Origin: a bacterium HR28
Lineage (GTDB): Bacteria; Chloroflexota; Chloroflexia; Thermomicrobiales; Thermomicrobiaceae
Assembly: GCA_002898255.1 (NCBI GenBank)
Contig: BEIE01000004.1
Coordinates: 186,001-250,000 of the forward strand
Direction: 5' to 3'
DNA length: 64,000 bases
In this document: positions 38,484 through 46,153 of the stretch, piece by piece
Layout: each line of letters begins with the position of its first letter
Numbering within the stretch: the first letter of the stretch is position 1
The notes under the pieces: model-generated
Told to the model about the DNA's origin: nothing
The model's input: the letters and a program-made list of their open reading frames with translations, nothing else
Database searches by the model: none
Program-made: the position numbers and the translations under genes

Positions 38484-39338
38484 ATGCCTGCCCAACTGCT
38501 GACCGGCACACCCGTTGTCGAGCAACTGCATGCCCGGATCCGTTCCATCCTCCAAAATTTGCCGCTTGATGCTCCCCGCCCGACGCTGGCACTTCTTGTT
38601 CCACGCGACCCTTCCGCACAGGCCTACGCTCGTGCTATACGCAAGCAATTCTCCAATCTTCTCCTCGAGGTGCGTGCTTTTGCACTGGAGGATCAGCTGG
38701 AGGAATCCGATTTCCTCCGATTGCTCAAGCAACTCGACTCGGACACGAGCGTCACGGGTATCCTCGCCCTCCAACCACTGCCACCGCGCATTTCCAGAAG
38801 CACGCTCTCGCAAGCGATGCCTCCAGCCAAGGACGTCGATGGGGTGTCCTATGAGCAACAAGGACGGCTTGCCCTCGGAACCCCCACTATCGCGCCAAGC
38901 ACGCCGCTTGGAGGGATGCTCCTACTTCGGCACTACGGGATCACTGTAACGGGTCGCCACGCCGTCGTGATCGGTCGGAGCCCCATTGTTGGACGTCCGC
39001 TGGCACTCTTGCTCCTCATGGCAGATGCGACGGTCACGATCTGCCACACTCGTACCCTTGATCTCGCTAGATTCACGCGGCAAGCCGACCTCCTTTTCGC
39101 TGCGGCTGGACGCCCCGGTCTCGTCACTCCCGATATGGTGAAGCCAGGCGCCGTCGTTGTTGACTTTGGCGTGAGCGTTATCGACGGGCGCTTGGTCGGC
39201 GATGTCGACCCGGCAGTCGCCGAGGTCGCGAGTGCGCTCACCCCCGTGCCTGGAGGGACGGGCCCAGTGACCACAGCTGTCTTGGCCTGTAATCTCCTTC
39301 GCCTTGCTGGTCTCTGGCCAGAAGAACAGTTATTCTGA
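38484..39338 (+). CDS. folD: FolD-family methylene-THF dehydrogenase lacking the catalytic lysine
   Basis: 284 aa, ATG 38484 with GAGGAGG upstream. The fold and NADP-binding parts are intact: GRHAVVIGRSPIVGRPLALLLL, ADLLFAAAGRPGLVTPDMVKPGAVVVDFGV and TPVPGGTGPVTTAVLACNLL, plus KDVDG with the conserved Asp. In the YVxxKxK active-site motif this protein reads Y48-A-R-A-I52-R-K, so the lysine needed for cyclohydrolase activity (K54 in E. coli, K56 in human) is Ile. The VQLPLP motif reads ALQPLP, so the conserved Gln is also displaced. A dehydrogenase-only enzyme is the simplest reading. See the neighbouring FTCD-C/FchA-like gene. Confidence 0.9.
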   Translation: MPAQLLTGTPVVEQLHARIRSILQNLPLDAPRPTLALLVPRDPSAQAYARAIRKQFSNLLLEVRAFALEDQLEESDFLRLLKQLDSDTSVTGILALQPLPPRISRSTLSQAMPPAKDVDGVSYEQQGRLALGTPTIAPSTPLGGMLLLRHYGITVTGRHAVVIGRSPIVGRPLALLLLMADATVTICHTRTLDLARFTRQADLLFAAAGRPGLVTPDMVKPGAVVVDFGVSVIDGRLVGDVDPAVAEVASALTPVPGGTGPVTTAVLACNLLRLAGLWPEEQLF

Positions 39339-39718
39339 CCCGGGCCACTGGCACTCCACCCACGTAACACCGAGACTCGCCTTCGTCGAGTCTCGGCACT
39401 CTCCTTCCCAATCCGTCTGTCTTATCACCCGACACCGCACCGTATCGGGCCGCCTGGGGCAAAGGGTGGCGTGAAGATCACCTGCCCCGTTGCGCAAGCC
39501 AGTCTTGGTTGTTCCTCTCCATCACAAACGCGGTTCTACGGCGTGTCCATGTCTTGGAAAGCTGGATCTCCGCGGCGTCGCATTCCGCGCATAGGATTCG
39601 TATCCTGATTAACCAGGACTCTGCGCGAGCGCGGCCGCTTCGGTCATGGGATTCACACTATTCTTCGAGGAGCATCCGCACTGGCGAGAACGCAAGTCAA
39701 GGAACTGGACACCAAACC
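39339..39718. other. Intergenic region with hairpin, no gene recognised
   Basis: 380 bases. Contains the folD-proximal hairpin described separately. An open frame reads through from 39509 into the next gene, but its first 70 codons are not protein-like. Nothing else recognised. Confidence 0.4.
39370..39396 (+). terminator. Hairpin downstream of folD
   Basis: Perfect 10-bp stem CCGAGACTCG (39370-39379) / CGAGTCTCGG (39387-39396), 7-nt loop. The following sequence CACTCTCCTTCC is pyrimidine-rich without a true T-run, so termination strength is uncertain. Confidence 0.5.
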
Positions 39719-40054
39719 ATGGATGCGGCAACAGCGGAGGTGCTCAGAGCCTTTCTCCTTTGGCTTCCAGGTGGGACGTTTGCGCCCTTCCTTGTGAGCC
39801 GGTTGACCGGGGCTGACAACCGACTCGCTGTCATCGAAAGTGCGATCTTCGCACTCTGCGGCCTCCTCGTCTATCCGACACTCCTAGGGCTCCTGACCGC
39901 TCGCTTCGTGGCATGGGAAACGGGTGCTGCGTCGGTCGAACTTCTCTTTGCTGGAGGGTTTGTGCTTGCAGCACTCACTCTTGTCGCGATACGGCGAGCG
40001 ACACACCGGATCAAACGAGGCGCTCACACCCGCCGCTGGACACATTTCCGTTGA
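39719..40054 (+). CDS. Small hypothetical membrane protein
   Basis: 111 aa from the ATG at 39719. Two to three hydrophobic stretches are visible (FLLWLPGGTFAPFLVS, VIESAIFALCGLLVYPTLLGLLTARF and LLFAGGFVLAALTLVAI), followed by a basic tail (RRATHRIKRGAHTRRW), predicting a positive-inside C-terminus. No family recognised. Convergent with the c-di-AMP receptor gene, 11 nt apart. The weak ribosome site lowers confidence. Confidence 0.5.
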   Translation: MDAATAEVLRAFLLWLPGGTFAPFLVSRLTGADNRLAVIESAIFALCGLLVYPTLLGLLTARFVAWETGAASVELLFAGGFVLAALTLVAIRRATHRIKRGAHTRRWTHFR

Positions 40055-40065
40055 GCTGTGCGGGA

Positions 40066-40353
40066 TTACAAACGCTGGTAATCCTCGAGAGGAATCACGA
40101 ACACGGTGGCAGCCGCAGTCTGCACCTGACCCGCCGGGGATTCTTGCCGCACACGGGTCCGGGCATGCGCACGAATGACTTCCATGACGGCGTCAACATC
40201 CGCGTCATCAACACCGATAAGCAGCGTGGTATTTCCACGCCGCAGAAAACCACCCGTGCTTGCCAAGCGGGTGGCGCGGAACTGACGCTCCAACAGTGCC
40301 TCGATAATAGCATCCGCGTCTTCGTTCTGAACGACCGCAATGATCAGCTTCAT
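40066..40353 (-). CDS. Cyclic-di-AMP receptor (DarA/PstA-type PII-like protein)
   Basis: 95 aa, ATG 40353. PII-like ferredoxin fold of the CdAR family (PF06153-like): MKLIIAVVQNEDADAIIEALLERQFRATRLASTGGFLRRGNTTLLIGVDD. The T-loop region TGGFLRRGNTT is the characteristic ligand-contact signature. It signals intracellular c-di-AMP; partners are unknown. The window also encodes a KefB-type K+ antiporter, a transporter class often under c-di-AMP control. Preceded by a good promoter. Confidence 0.88.
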   Translation of the reverse strand: MKLIIAVVQNEDADAIIEALLERQFRATRLASTGGFLRRGNTTLLIGVDDADVDAVMEVIRAHARTRVRQESPAGQVQTAAATVFVIPLEDYQRL

Positions 40354-40394
40354 TCTGCTTACCGGCCTTCTTCCCGTATCACATAGTCGACGGC

Positions 40395-40423
40395 AGTATA
40401 ACGAGGACGCTCCCCAGTTTCAA
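40395..40423 (-). promoter_or_regulatory. Promoter of the c-di-AMP receptor gene
   Basis: Minus strand TTGAAA (40423-40418), 17-nt spacer, TATACT (40400-40395), giving a leader of roughly 35 nt. Confidence 0.7.
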
Positions 40424-40847
40424 TCAGGGCACCCCTCTAGCCTTAGCGCCGACCGCGCCGTCCTTAATTCAAGGACGATCTCCGGTGAGGCGATCACCCG
40501 AGATACCGAAAGATCGGTGCGTTCGTCCATATTCTTCGCTCTCGTCCCCGACGAACACGACGTTCCGCGATAACGAGGCAAAACGGTCGCAGTTCCTCCT
40601 ACCGCCGGGTGAACACTGGTGCTCGAGAGCCCCTTATGAGCCACGATGGCGTCTTCCTCGGGCAGCGATTCGCTTGACCACGCACAACTGCACCACAATG
40701 ACTGATCATCTCAGGCTCGCAGTAGCTCCCATTAGCGACACTCCAAGGATAGACATCGACTGTGAAACCTACTCGACCGTAATGTCGGTTTAGGCTCGAT
40801 TGCGCTTTTGTACCTTCACATGGAGCTGGAGTAGAGATCTAAGGGTG
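40424..40847. other. Intergenic region, no gene recognised
   Basis: About 420 bases between the c-di-AMP receptor promoter and the ruvX stop. Open frames on both strands are short and lack family sequence. A CGAAC-N5-GTTCC near 40552 has the wrong spacing for a LexA box. Confidence 0.4.
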
Positions 40848-41327
40848 TCAAGGCTCGTCGTCCGGCTGTCGCCGCGACTGCTTACGTGGGGGTTGCCCTG
40901 CCCGCTGTGCGTCGAGATAACTCTGCAGCATTAATGCTGCTGCGACCGCATCCACAAGCTGCCGCCGCCGACCGCGGCGCACTCCCGCTTCGGTCAGGAG
41001 ACGTTCGGCTGCTGAACTCGTCAGACGCTCGTCCCAGAACACAATTGGACACTGGACATGTGGCCGTAGTGATTCCACGAACCGGCGTGTCTCCGCAGCC
41101 TGCGTTCCCTCCTGCCCGCGCATCGTCACCGGCAAACCTACCACGATCACCGACGGAGCATATCGCTTGATGAGGGCAACCAGTCCCTCTAAACCCTCAC
41201 GGTCTAGGTCAATCGTCACCAGTGGGCTGGCGATGAGACCCAATTCATCGCTGATCGCGACGCCAACGCGACGTCCGCCAATATCGAGCCCAAGCGCGCG
41301 GCCTGGACGGCCGCTTGACTCACTCAC
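40848..41327 (-). CDS. ruvX: Putative pre-16S rRNA nuclease / Holliday junction resolvase-like protein YqgF
   Basis: RNase H-fold nuclease for 16S rRNA 5' maturation. GTG 41327, preceded by GAGGTGG and overlapping the upstream stop by 8 nt, gives 159 aa. Motifs: ALGLDIGGRRVGVAISDE, IVVGLPVTMRGQEGTQA, WDERLTSSAAERLL and DAVAAALMLQSYLD. The tail is basic and polar. Third gene of alaS-(baseplate-J-like)-ruvX; alaS-ruvX proximity is common in bacteria. Confidence 0.93.
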   Translation of the reverse strand: MSESSGRPGRALGLDIGGRRVGVAISDELGLIASPLVTIDLDREGLEGLVALIKRYAPSVIVVGLPVTMRGQEGTQAAETRRFVESLRPHVQCPIVFWDERLTSSAAERLLTEAGVRRGRRRQLVDAVAAALMLQSYLDAQRAGQPPRKQSRRQPDDEP

Positions 41328-42765
41328 GAAACACCACCTCAATCCGCGACGAGCGATCCGGCATGCGACTCGGCCACCAAGACGGTCGGAGTTCGATACT
41401 CACCGCAGCGACACCCGGTATCGCTCGTATTCGCGCAATAGCATCTTCGACACTCTTCCCAGTGAGTTCGTTCCGCACAGTCTCGAGCTCGCGCTCAGAG
41501 GGGACAATCCGTATCTTCGCCGTGGCTCTCACACGCCAACGATTGGAACCGAGTGACTCCGGTTCGCCAAAGGTCAACGTGTTCCCGAGAATCACATCAT
41601 CTGGGCTCGTCGCCTGCGCTAGCCGTCGTGCCGCCTCTTCTTGCGCTGCTTGGTGGACAGTCGCCGGATTATAGGCAAAGGCACTAACCCTCATACTCCC
41701 ACGTGCCGAAACGCGTTCGGTCTCTGCATTGACTTGATGGGAAAATTCCACTACTGGTGGGGCGCTTTGGATAGTTCCATCGACGAGCACCTCTCCCTCC
41801 TGCAATGCAGCGTGGAGCTCCTCGGGCACTTGACGGGCAAGTGATTGCTCGACAGCTGCGCGCAAGCGGGCCAGATCCTCCTCTGTCACGAAGTGCACAG
41901 TGCGCATCGTTCCACCGCTGATCGGCTCAACATTGCGATAGAGAAGTCCCGTCCCCAGCTGACCACTCACAACTCCTACTGCAGCATTCCCGTCAGGGCC
42001 CGGAGTAGTCGCGACGACCGGGAGATCAGCCACCCCGAAGGCTTGACTACCGAATGGATCGGCTGCGGGAACCGTGACATCCGTCGTAATTCGATAGCGA
42101 ATGCCATTTGTTCCTACGAGTTCAGTGCCAGCTGGTATTCGCACCGATTCGATTGCTGCATTGACGGCTCGCACCTTGCCACTCGCGAATCCCTCCGGCA
42201 CTTGCTTTTCGCCGCTCGCTGGCAATTCTGCCTCCGCTTGTACGACAACACTAACCGCCCGGGTCGGCGCGACCCAATCAACGCCGTCTCCAGCGATGAT
42301 CCCGTAGGTGAGCACCAAGCTGCGCTCTTCGATAACCGGCGCGATTCGGATCGTCGCCGAGGGCAGCGCAACCACAGCACCGGCAAGCGCGGCGATTGCC
42401 GCAAGAACCAGACTGGTCGCCACGACCAGCCAAAATGCGCGTCTTGAACCGTTAAATCGTGGTCTGCGCCGTCGAGAAAGGCGCACGTCGACCTGGGTCG
42501 AGGCACGGTCCTCCTGCGTCACTCCAGGCAGATGCTGTTGCCGCTCTCCCTGCGCTCGCGGCGATGCGATCCGCCGCAGGAGTTGCTGTGGCCTCCGAAC
42601 CACGTGCGAAGTCGGCGCGTACGTCGCAAGGTCAGCCGTCTGGTCGAAATGCCGCGTCGCTTCGCCCGACATGGATCCCAGGGACCCGTGCGCAGCTGCG
42701 GGCGTGCAACCCCGACGCATCTGCTCCACCTGCTCCCCACCTACTCCACCAGTCGGTCGCCACAC
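41320..42765 (-). CDS. Single-pass membrane protein with baseplate-J-like extracytoplasmic domain
   Basis: 481 aa, GTG 42765 with GGAGGTGA 5 nt upstream. Residues 1-105 are a polar, basic cytoplasmic segment ending in RLSRRRRPRF. One transmembrane helix follows (WLVVATSLVLAAIAALAGAVVAL). The outer part resembles the baseplate J/gp47 pattern: VPEGFASGKVRAVNAAIESVRIPAGTELVGTNGIRYRITTDVTVPA, then VVATTPGPDGNAAVGVV. No other phage or contractile-injection genes are near, so this is a chromosomal membrane protein reusing the fold. It sits between alaS and ruvX. Function unknown. Confidence 0.7.
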   Translation of the reverse strand: MWRPTGGVGGEQVEQMRRGCTPAAAHGSLGSMSGEATRHFDQTADLATYAPTSHVVRRPQQLLRRIASPRAQGERQQHLPGVTQEDRASTQVDVRLSRRRRPRFNGSRRAFWLVVATSLVLAAIAALAGAVVALPSATIRIAPVIEERSLVLTYGIIAGDGVDWVAPTRAVSVVVQAEAELPASGEKQVPEGFASGKVRAVNAAIESVRIPAGTELVGTNGIRYRITTDVTVPAADPFGSQAFGVADLPVVATTPGPDGNAAVGVVSGQLGTGLLYRNVEPISGGTMRTVHFVTEEDLARLRAAVEQSLARQVPEELHAALQEGEVLVDGTIQSAPPVVEFSHQVNAETERVSARGSMRVSAFAYNPATVHQAAQEEAARRLAQATSPDDVILGNTLTFGEPESLGSNRWRVRATAKIRIVPSERELETVRNELTGKSVEDAIARIRAIPGVAAVSIELRPSWWPSRMPDRSSRIEVVFRE

Positions 42766-42833
42766 CGTTTCACCTCCAGAGCCAAACCTGCTTTCTGAGG
42801 TGCGGCGAGCGACGGGCCGTTGGGGAGCCTCCG

Positions 42834-45473
42834 TCAGCTTGCCGCCTCGCCGCGGAGCTGTCGCTCGACCTCGGCACGAGCCGCTGCAAGTGCTTCGTCG
42901 AGGCGCGACGCGTCAGCTCCTCCGCCTTGTGCCATATCGGCGCGACCTCCGCCTCGACCGCCCAGAAGCGGAGCAACAACCTGTACGACGCGCCCTGCAT
43001 GGACACCACGCTGCACCGCGTCGCGTGTCGCCATCGCCAGAATGGTTGGTCGGTTATCGATCGCAGTGCCCAGAATGATCACGCCGGATCCGATACGCTC
43101 GCGCAATCGGTCGCCCAAGCGACGCAGCACATCGAGCGAAGGCACCTCAATCCGAGCGCTCACGACGCGAAAACCATCGACCCGATGGGCATGCTCGACG
43201 AGCGGGGCAGCTCGCTCCAGAGCCAGATCCGCAGACAACCGTGCTATCTCCCGTTCTTGGTCGCGAAGCTGCTGCTGCAGACGCTCGACCTGCTCCGGAA
43301 GACGCTCGACCGGAACATGAAGCAGCTGTGCGGTCTGGGACGCCACATCGACAATCTGCCGCGCAGCACGGACTGCGGCCGGCCCGGTGAGCGCTTCGAT
43401 GCGGCGAATACCGCTTGCCACGCTCGTCTCATCAGTAATGAGGAAATACCCGATTTCACCAGTGCGGCTCACATGGGTTCCCCCACAGAGCTCCTTGCTG
43501 AAGGCGTCGATCGACACCACACGGACGATCTCGCCGTACTTTTCACCGAAGAGCGCAATTGCCCCTTCTGAGAGTGCCTCTCGTAGCGGTTGGTACCGTA
43601 CCTCGACCGGCAAGTCCCGCACGATCTGTTCATTGACAAGTTCCTCAATCGTGCGGAGCTGGTCTGGCTGAACGGCCTCATGGTGTGCAAAGTCGAAGCG
43701 CAGTCGGTCGGGAGCCACAAGTGATCCTGCTTGCAGTGCATGCTCCCCAAGGACGCGGCGCAGCGCCGCGTGAAGCAGATGCGTAGCGGTGTGATTTCGC
43801 CGGATCGCCGCTCGCCGCTCTGCATCGACGAGAGCGACGACTCGCTGACCAACGCGGAGATAACCTTCTCGCACCTGCCCCCGGTGCACAATCAACTCGG
43901 GAGTTGGTCGTTGCGTATCCTCGACAACGAAAACGCCGGTATCGGTCCGAAGTTCGCCGGTATCACCGACCTGTCCTCCGGCCTCGCCGTAGAATGGGGT
44001 CCGATCGAGGACAATCTCGACCTGGTCACCCGCCTCTGCTTCCTCACGTGTCTGGTCGATTCCGATAATACCAACGACCGTCGCTTCGGCCTGAAGCTGC
44101 TCATAACCCAGAAACTCCGTTGGCCGCTCTGAGAAGCGCGCGTAGAGACCAGCACGCTGGCGCTGGGTATCCGCGAAGCGTCCCACGCTCGCCCGGCTCA
44201 GCTCTCGCTGGCGTTCGAGCGCTCGCTCGAACCCTGCACGGTCGACCTCCAAGCCCGCCTCCCGGGCCAGCTCCTCCGTTAACTCAAGCGGGAAGCCGTA
44301 GGTGTCGTACAAACGGAAGGCCTCGTCGCCCGGGATGACTCGCTCCCCTGAGCGCTGGAGTTGATCCACCAGTGCTTCAAAGCGAGCCAGGCCTGTAGCA
44401 AGAGTTCGCTGGAAGTGCTCCTCCTCGTGGTCAATCACCCGGTGAATACGCTCCCGCTGTTCGACTAGATTCGGATAGTACGGGGAGAACAGCTCGATAA
44501 CGATGTCGGCCAATTGACCAAGGAACGGGCGCTCGATCCCAAGGAGACGCCCATGGCGCACGGCTCGGCGCAGGACACGCCGCAGCACGTAACCGCGTCC
44601 CTCGTTACTCGGGAAAACTCCATCTCCAACGAGGAACGTCACCCCCCGCGCGTGATCAGCAATGACGCGCAACGATCGGTCAATTCGTGCATCTTCCTTG
44701 TATCGGACACCAGCGATCGTCGCTGCTTCGGTCAAGATCGGGTAGAAGAGGTCGGTCTCAAACACCGAACCGACACCCTGCATAATGAGCGAGATGCGCT
44801 CCAACCCCATCCCCGTGTCAATGTTCTTTCGTGGAAGCGGGCGTTGCGTTCCGTCGAGTTCCTTATAGAACTCCATGAACACGAGATTCCAGGTTTCCAA
44901 AAAACGCCCGCAGTCACATCCTGGACCACAAGTTGGCTTGCCACAGCCATACTCCGGTCCCCGGTCGTAATGGATCTCTGAATCGGGGCCGTTGGGTCCG
45001 GTCGCACCAACCGGCCCCCACCAGTTGTCCTCAAGCTTGAAAATCCGCTCCTCTGGCACGCCGATCTCGTCACGCCAGTATCGATACGAGAAGTCGTCGT
45101 CCGGATGGACGGTCGGATACCACCGCTCAGCTGGTACCCCGAGCCACTTCGTGAGGAACTCCCAAGCCCAGCTAATCGCCTCCGCTTTGAAGTAGTCCCC
45201 GATAGAAAAGTTGCCCAACATCTCGAAGAAAGTGAGATGACTCTCGTCGCCAACCTCATCGATGTCGACTGTCCGGAAACACTTCTGGATCGACGTCAAC
45301 CGGGTATGGGGGGGACGCTCCAGGCCCAAGAAGTACGGCACCATCTGTTGCATACCGGCGGTGGTCAGTAGCACCGTCGGGTCAGTTGGGATCAGCGAGG
45401 AGCTCGGAACTTGTACGTGTCCGCGCTCGGCAAAGAATTCGATGAACGCCCGGCGGATTTCGCTGCTCTTCAT
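42834..45473 (-). CDS. alaS: Alanyl-tRNA synthetase
   Basis: Class II synthetase. ATG 45473 (MKSSEIRRAFIEFFAERGH) with GGGAG upstream; 879 aa, normal length. Catalytic core with LTTAGMQQMVPYFLG, editing-domain HTATHLLHAALRR and the zinc ligands CGGTHVSRTGEIGYF; DHHA1-type C-terminal domain with ILGTAIDNRPTILAMATRDAV and GGRGGGRADMAQGGG. First gene of a three-gene operon with a strong promoter and a palindrome at the start point. Confidence 0.97.
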   Translation of the reverse strand: MKSSEIRRAFIEFFAERGHVQVPSSSLIPTDPTVLLTTAGMQQMVPYFLGLERPPHTRLTSIQKCFRTVDIDEVGDESHLTFFEMLGNFSIGDYFKAEAISWAWEFLTKWLGVPAERWYPTVHPDDDFSYRYWRDEIGVPEERIFKLEDNWWGPVGATGPNGPDSEIHYDRGPEYGCGKPTCGPGCDCGRFLETWNLVFMEFYKELDGTQRPLPRKNIDTGMGLERISLIMQGVGSVFETDLFYPILTEAATIAGVRYKEDARIDRSLRVIADHARGVTFLVGDGVFPSNEGRGYVLRRVLRRAVRHGRLLGIERPFLGQLADIVIELFSPYYPNLVEQRERIHRVIDHEEEHFQRTLATGLARFEALVDQLQRSGERVIPGDEAFRLYDTYGFPLELTEELAREAGLEVDRAGFERALERQRELSRASVGRFADTQRQRAGLYARFSERPTEFLGYEQLQAEATVVGIIGIDQTREEAEAGDQVEIVLDRTPFYGEAGGQVGDTGELRTDTGVFVVEDTQRPTPELIVHRGQVREGYLRVGQRVVALVDAERRAAIRRNHTATHLLHAALRRVLGEHALQAGSLVAPDRLRFDFAHHEAVQPDQLRTIEELVNEQIVRDLPVEVRYQPLREALSEGAIALFGEKYGEIVRVVSIDAFSKELCGGTHVSRTGEIGYFLITDETSVASGIRRIEALTGPAAVRAARQIVDVASQTAQLLHVPVERLPEQVERLQQQLRDQEREIARLSADLALERAAPLVEHAHRVDGFRVVSARIEVPSLDVLRRLGDRLRERIGSGVIILGTAIDNRPTILAMATRDAVQRGVHAGRVVQVVAPLLGGRGGGRADMAQGGGADASRLDEALAAARAEVERQLRGEAAS

Positions 45474-46153
45474 CTTGATCGAACTCCCTACCCTGCGGCT
45501 TCCTGTAAGCCGATTCTGTCGTCCTTGCCCCGATGCTCGCTCGAGCAACCCGATTCTACCGGAGAGCAGCGCCCGCCTCCATTCCCGAGTGTACGTACAC
45601 TAGTATGGTCCGTACACCAGGCAACGTCAAGACGCCGCTTCCTCTAAGTGACTGCTTCTCAGCTTGCCACTTTCTCACTATCCAGCCCACTGCTAGCCAG
45701 AGCGCAAAAGCTGGCACCGCTCCCCGACCATCGAGGCAATCTCGCTTTCGTACGGCCGCGAGTGTACTTTCGTTCTGCACCGGCGGCAGAAGTCCCCGAT
45801 CCGAGTATTCTCGGATGCACCGACTAAGCGACTGTTTCAAGCCTTTTTGCCCGCTCTCCTCAGGAACGAACTCCGCTCACTGCCCGGCCACAGTCGCCGG
45901 CCCATTCACTCTACCGTCACCCTGGCGGCCGAGTCACCTTACAAGCTGCTGTGGACAGCCTCGTCGCCCCGCTGGGCACGCGGTGGAGAGAGCAAGCGCT
46001 CAAAGCAGCCGTGTCGGGCCTTTTCCAGACAGCACTTTGGGGAAGGAGACGAGAGTTGCCTCTCTCCAATCGGGTCTGCGCACGGTACGCTGTTATCCGG
46101 CACGCGTAGGGTGCTCATGATATGGCAGAAGCAGGGCAAGGACGGACAAACAC
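45474..46153. other. Long intergenic region holding the alaS promoter
   Basis: 680 bases between divergent alaS and the antiporter gene. The alaS promoter and palindrome occupy 45588-45630. A 7-bp hairpin ATCCGAG-TATT-CTCGGAT lies near 45800. Open frames in the rest are not protein-like. No T-box, ydaO riboswitch or tRNA was recognised. Confidence 0.45.
45588..45630 (-). promoter_or_regulatory. alaS promoter with 14-bp palindromic operator candidate
   Basis: Minus strand TTGACG (45630-45625), 17-nt spacer, CATACT (45607-45602). Immediately downstream of the -10, covering the predicted start point, is the perfect palindrome AGTGTACGTACACT (45588-45601), placed where a repressor would block initiation. 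A related GTGTACGG half occurs inside the spacer. Confidence 0.65.

Noticed and set aside
40552-40566. CGAAC-N5-GTTCC as a LexA box
   Set aside because: The spacer is five rather than four bases and no gene starts nearby in the right position.
45474-45600. T-box leader for alaS
   Set aside because: No TGGNACCGCG-type antiterminator sequence on the minus strand; the promoter and palindrome explain the region better.
45640-46153. ydaO-type c-di-AMP riboswitch before the K+ antiporter
   Set aside because: The conserved core blocks of that class could not be found.
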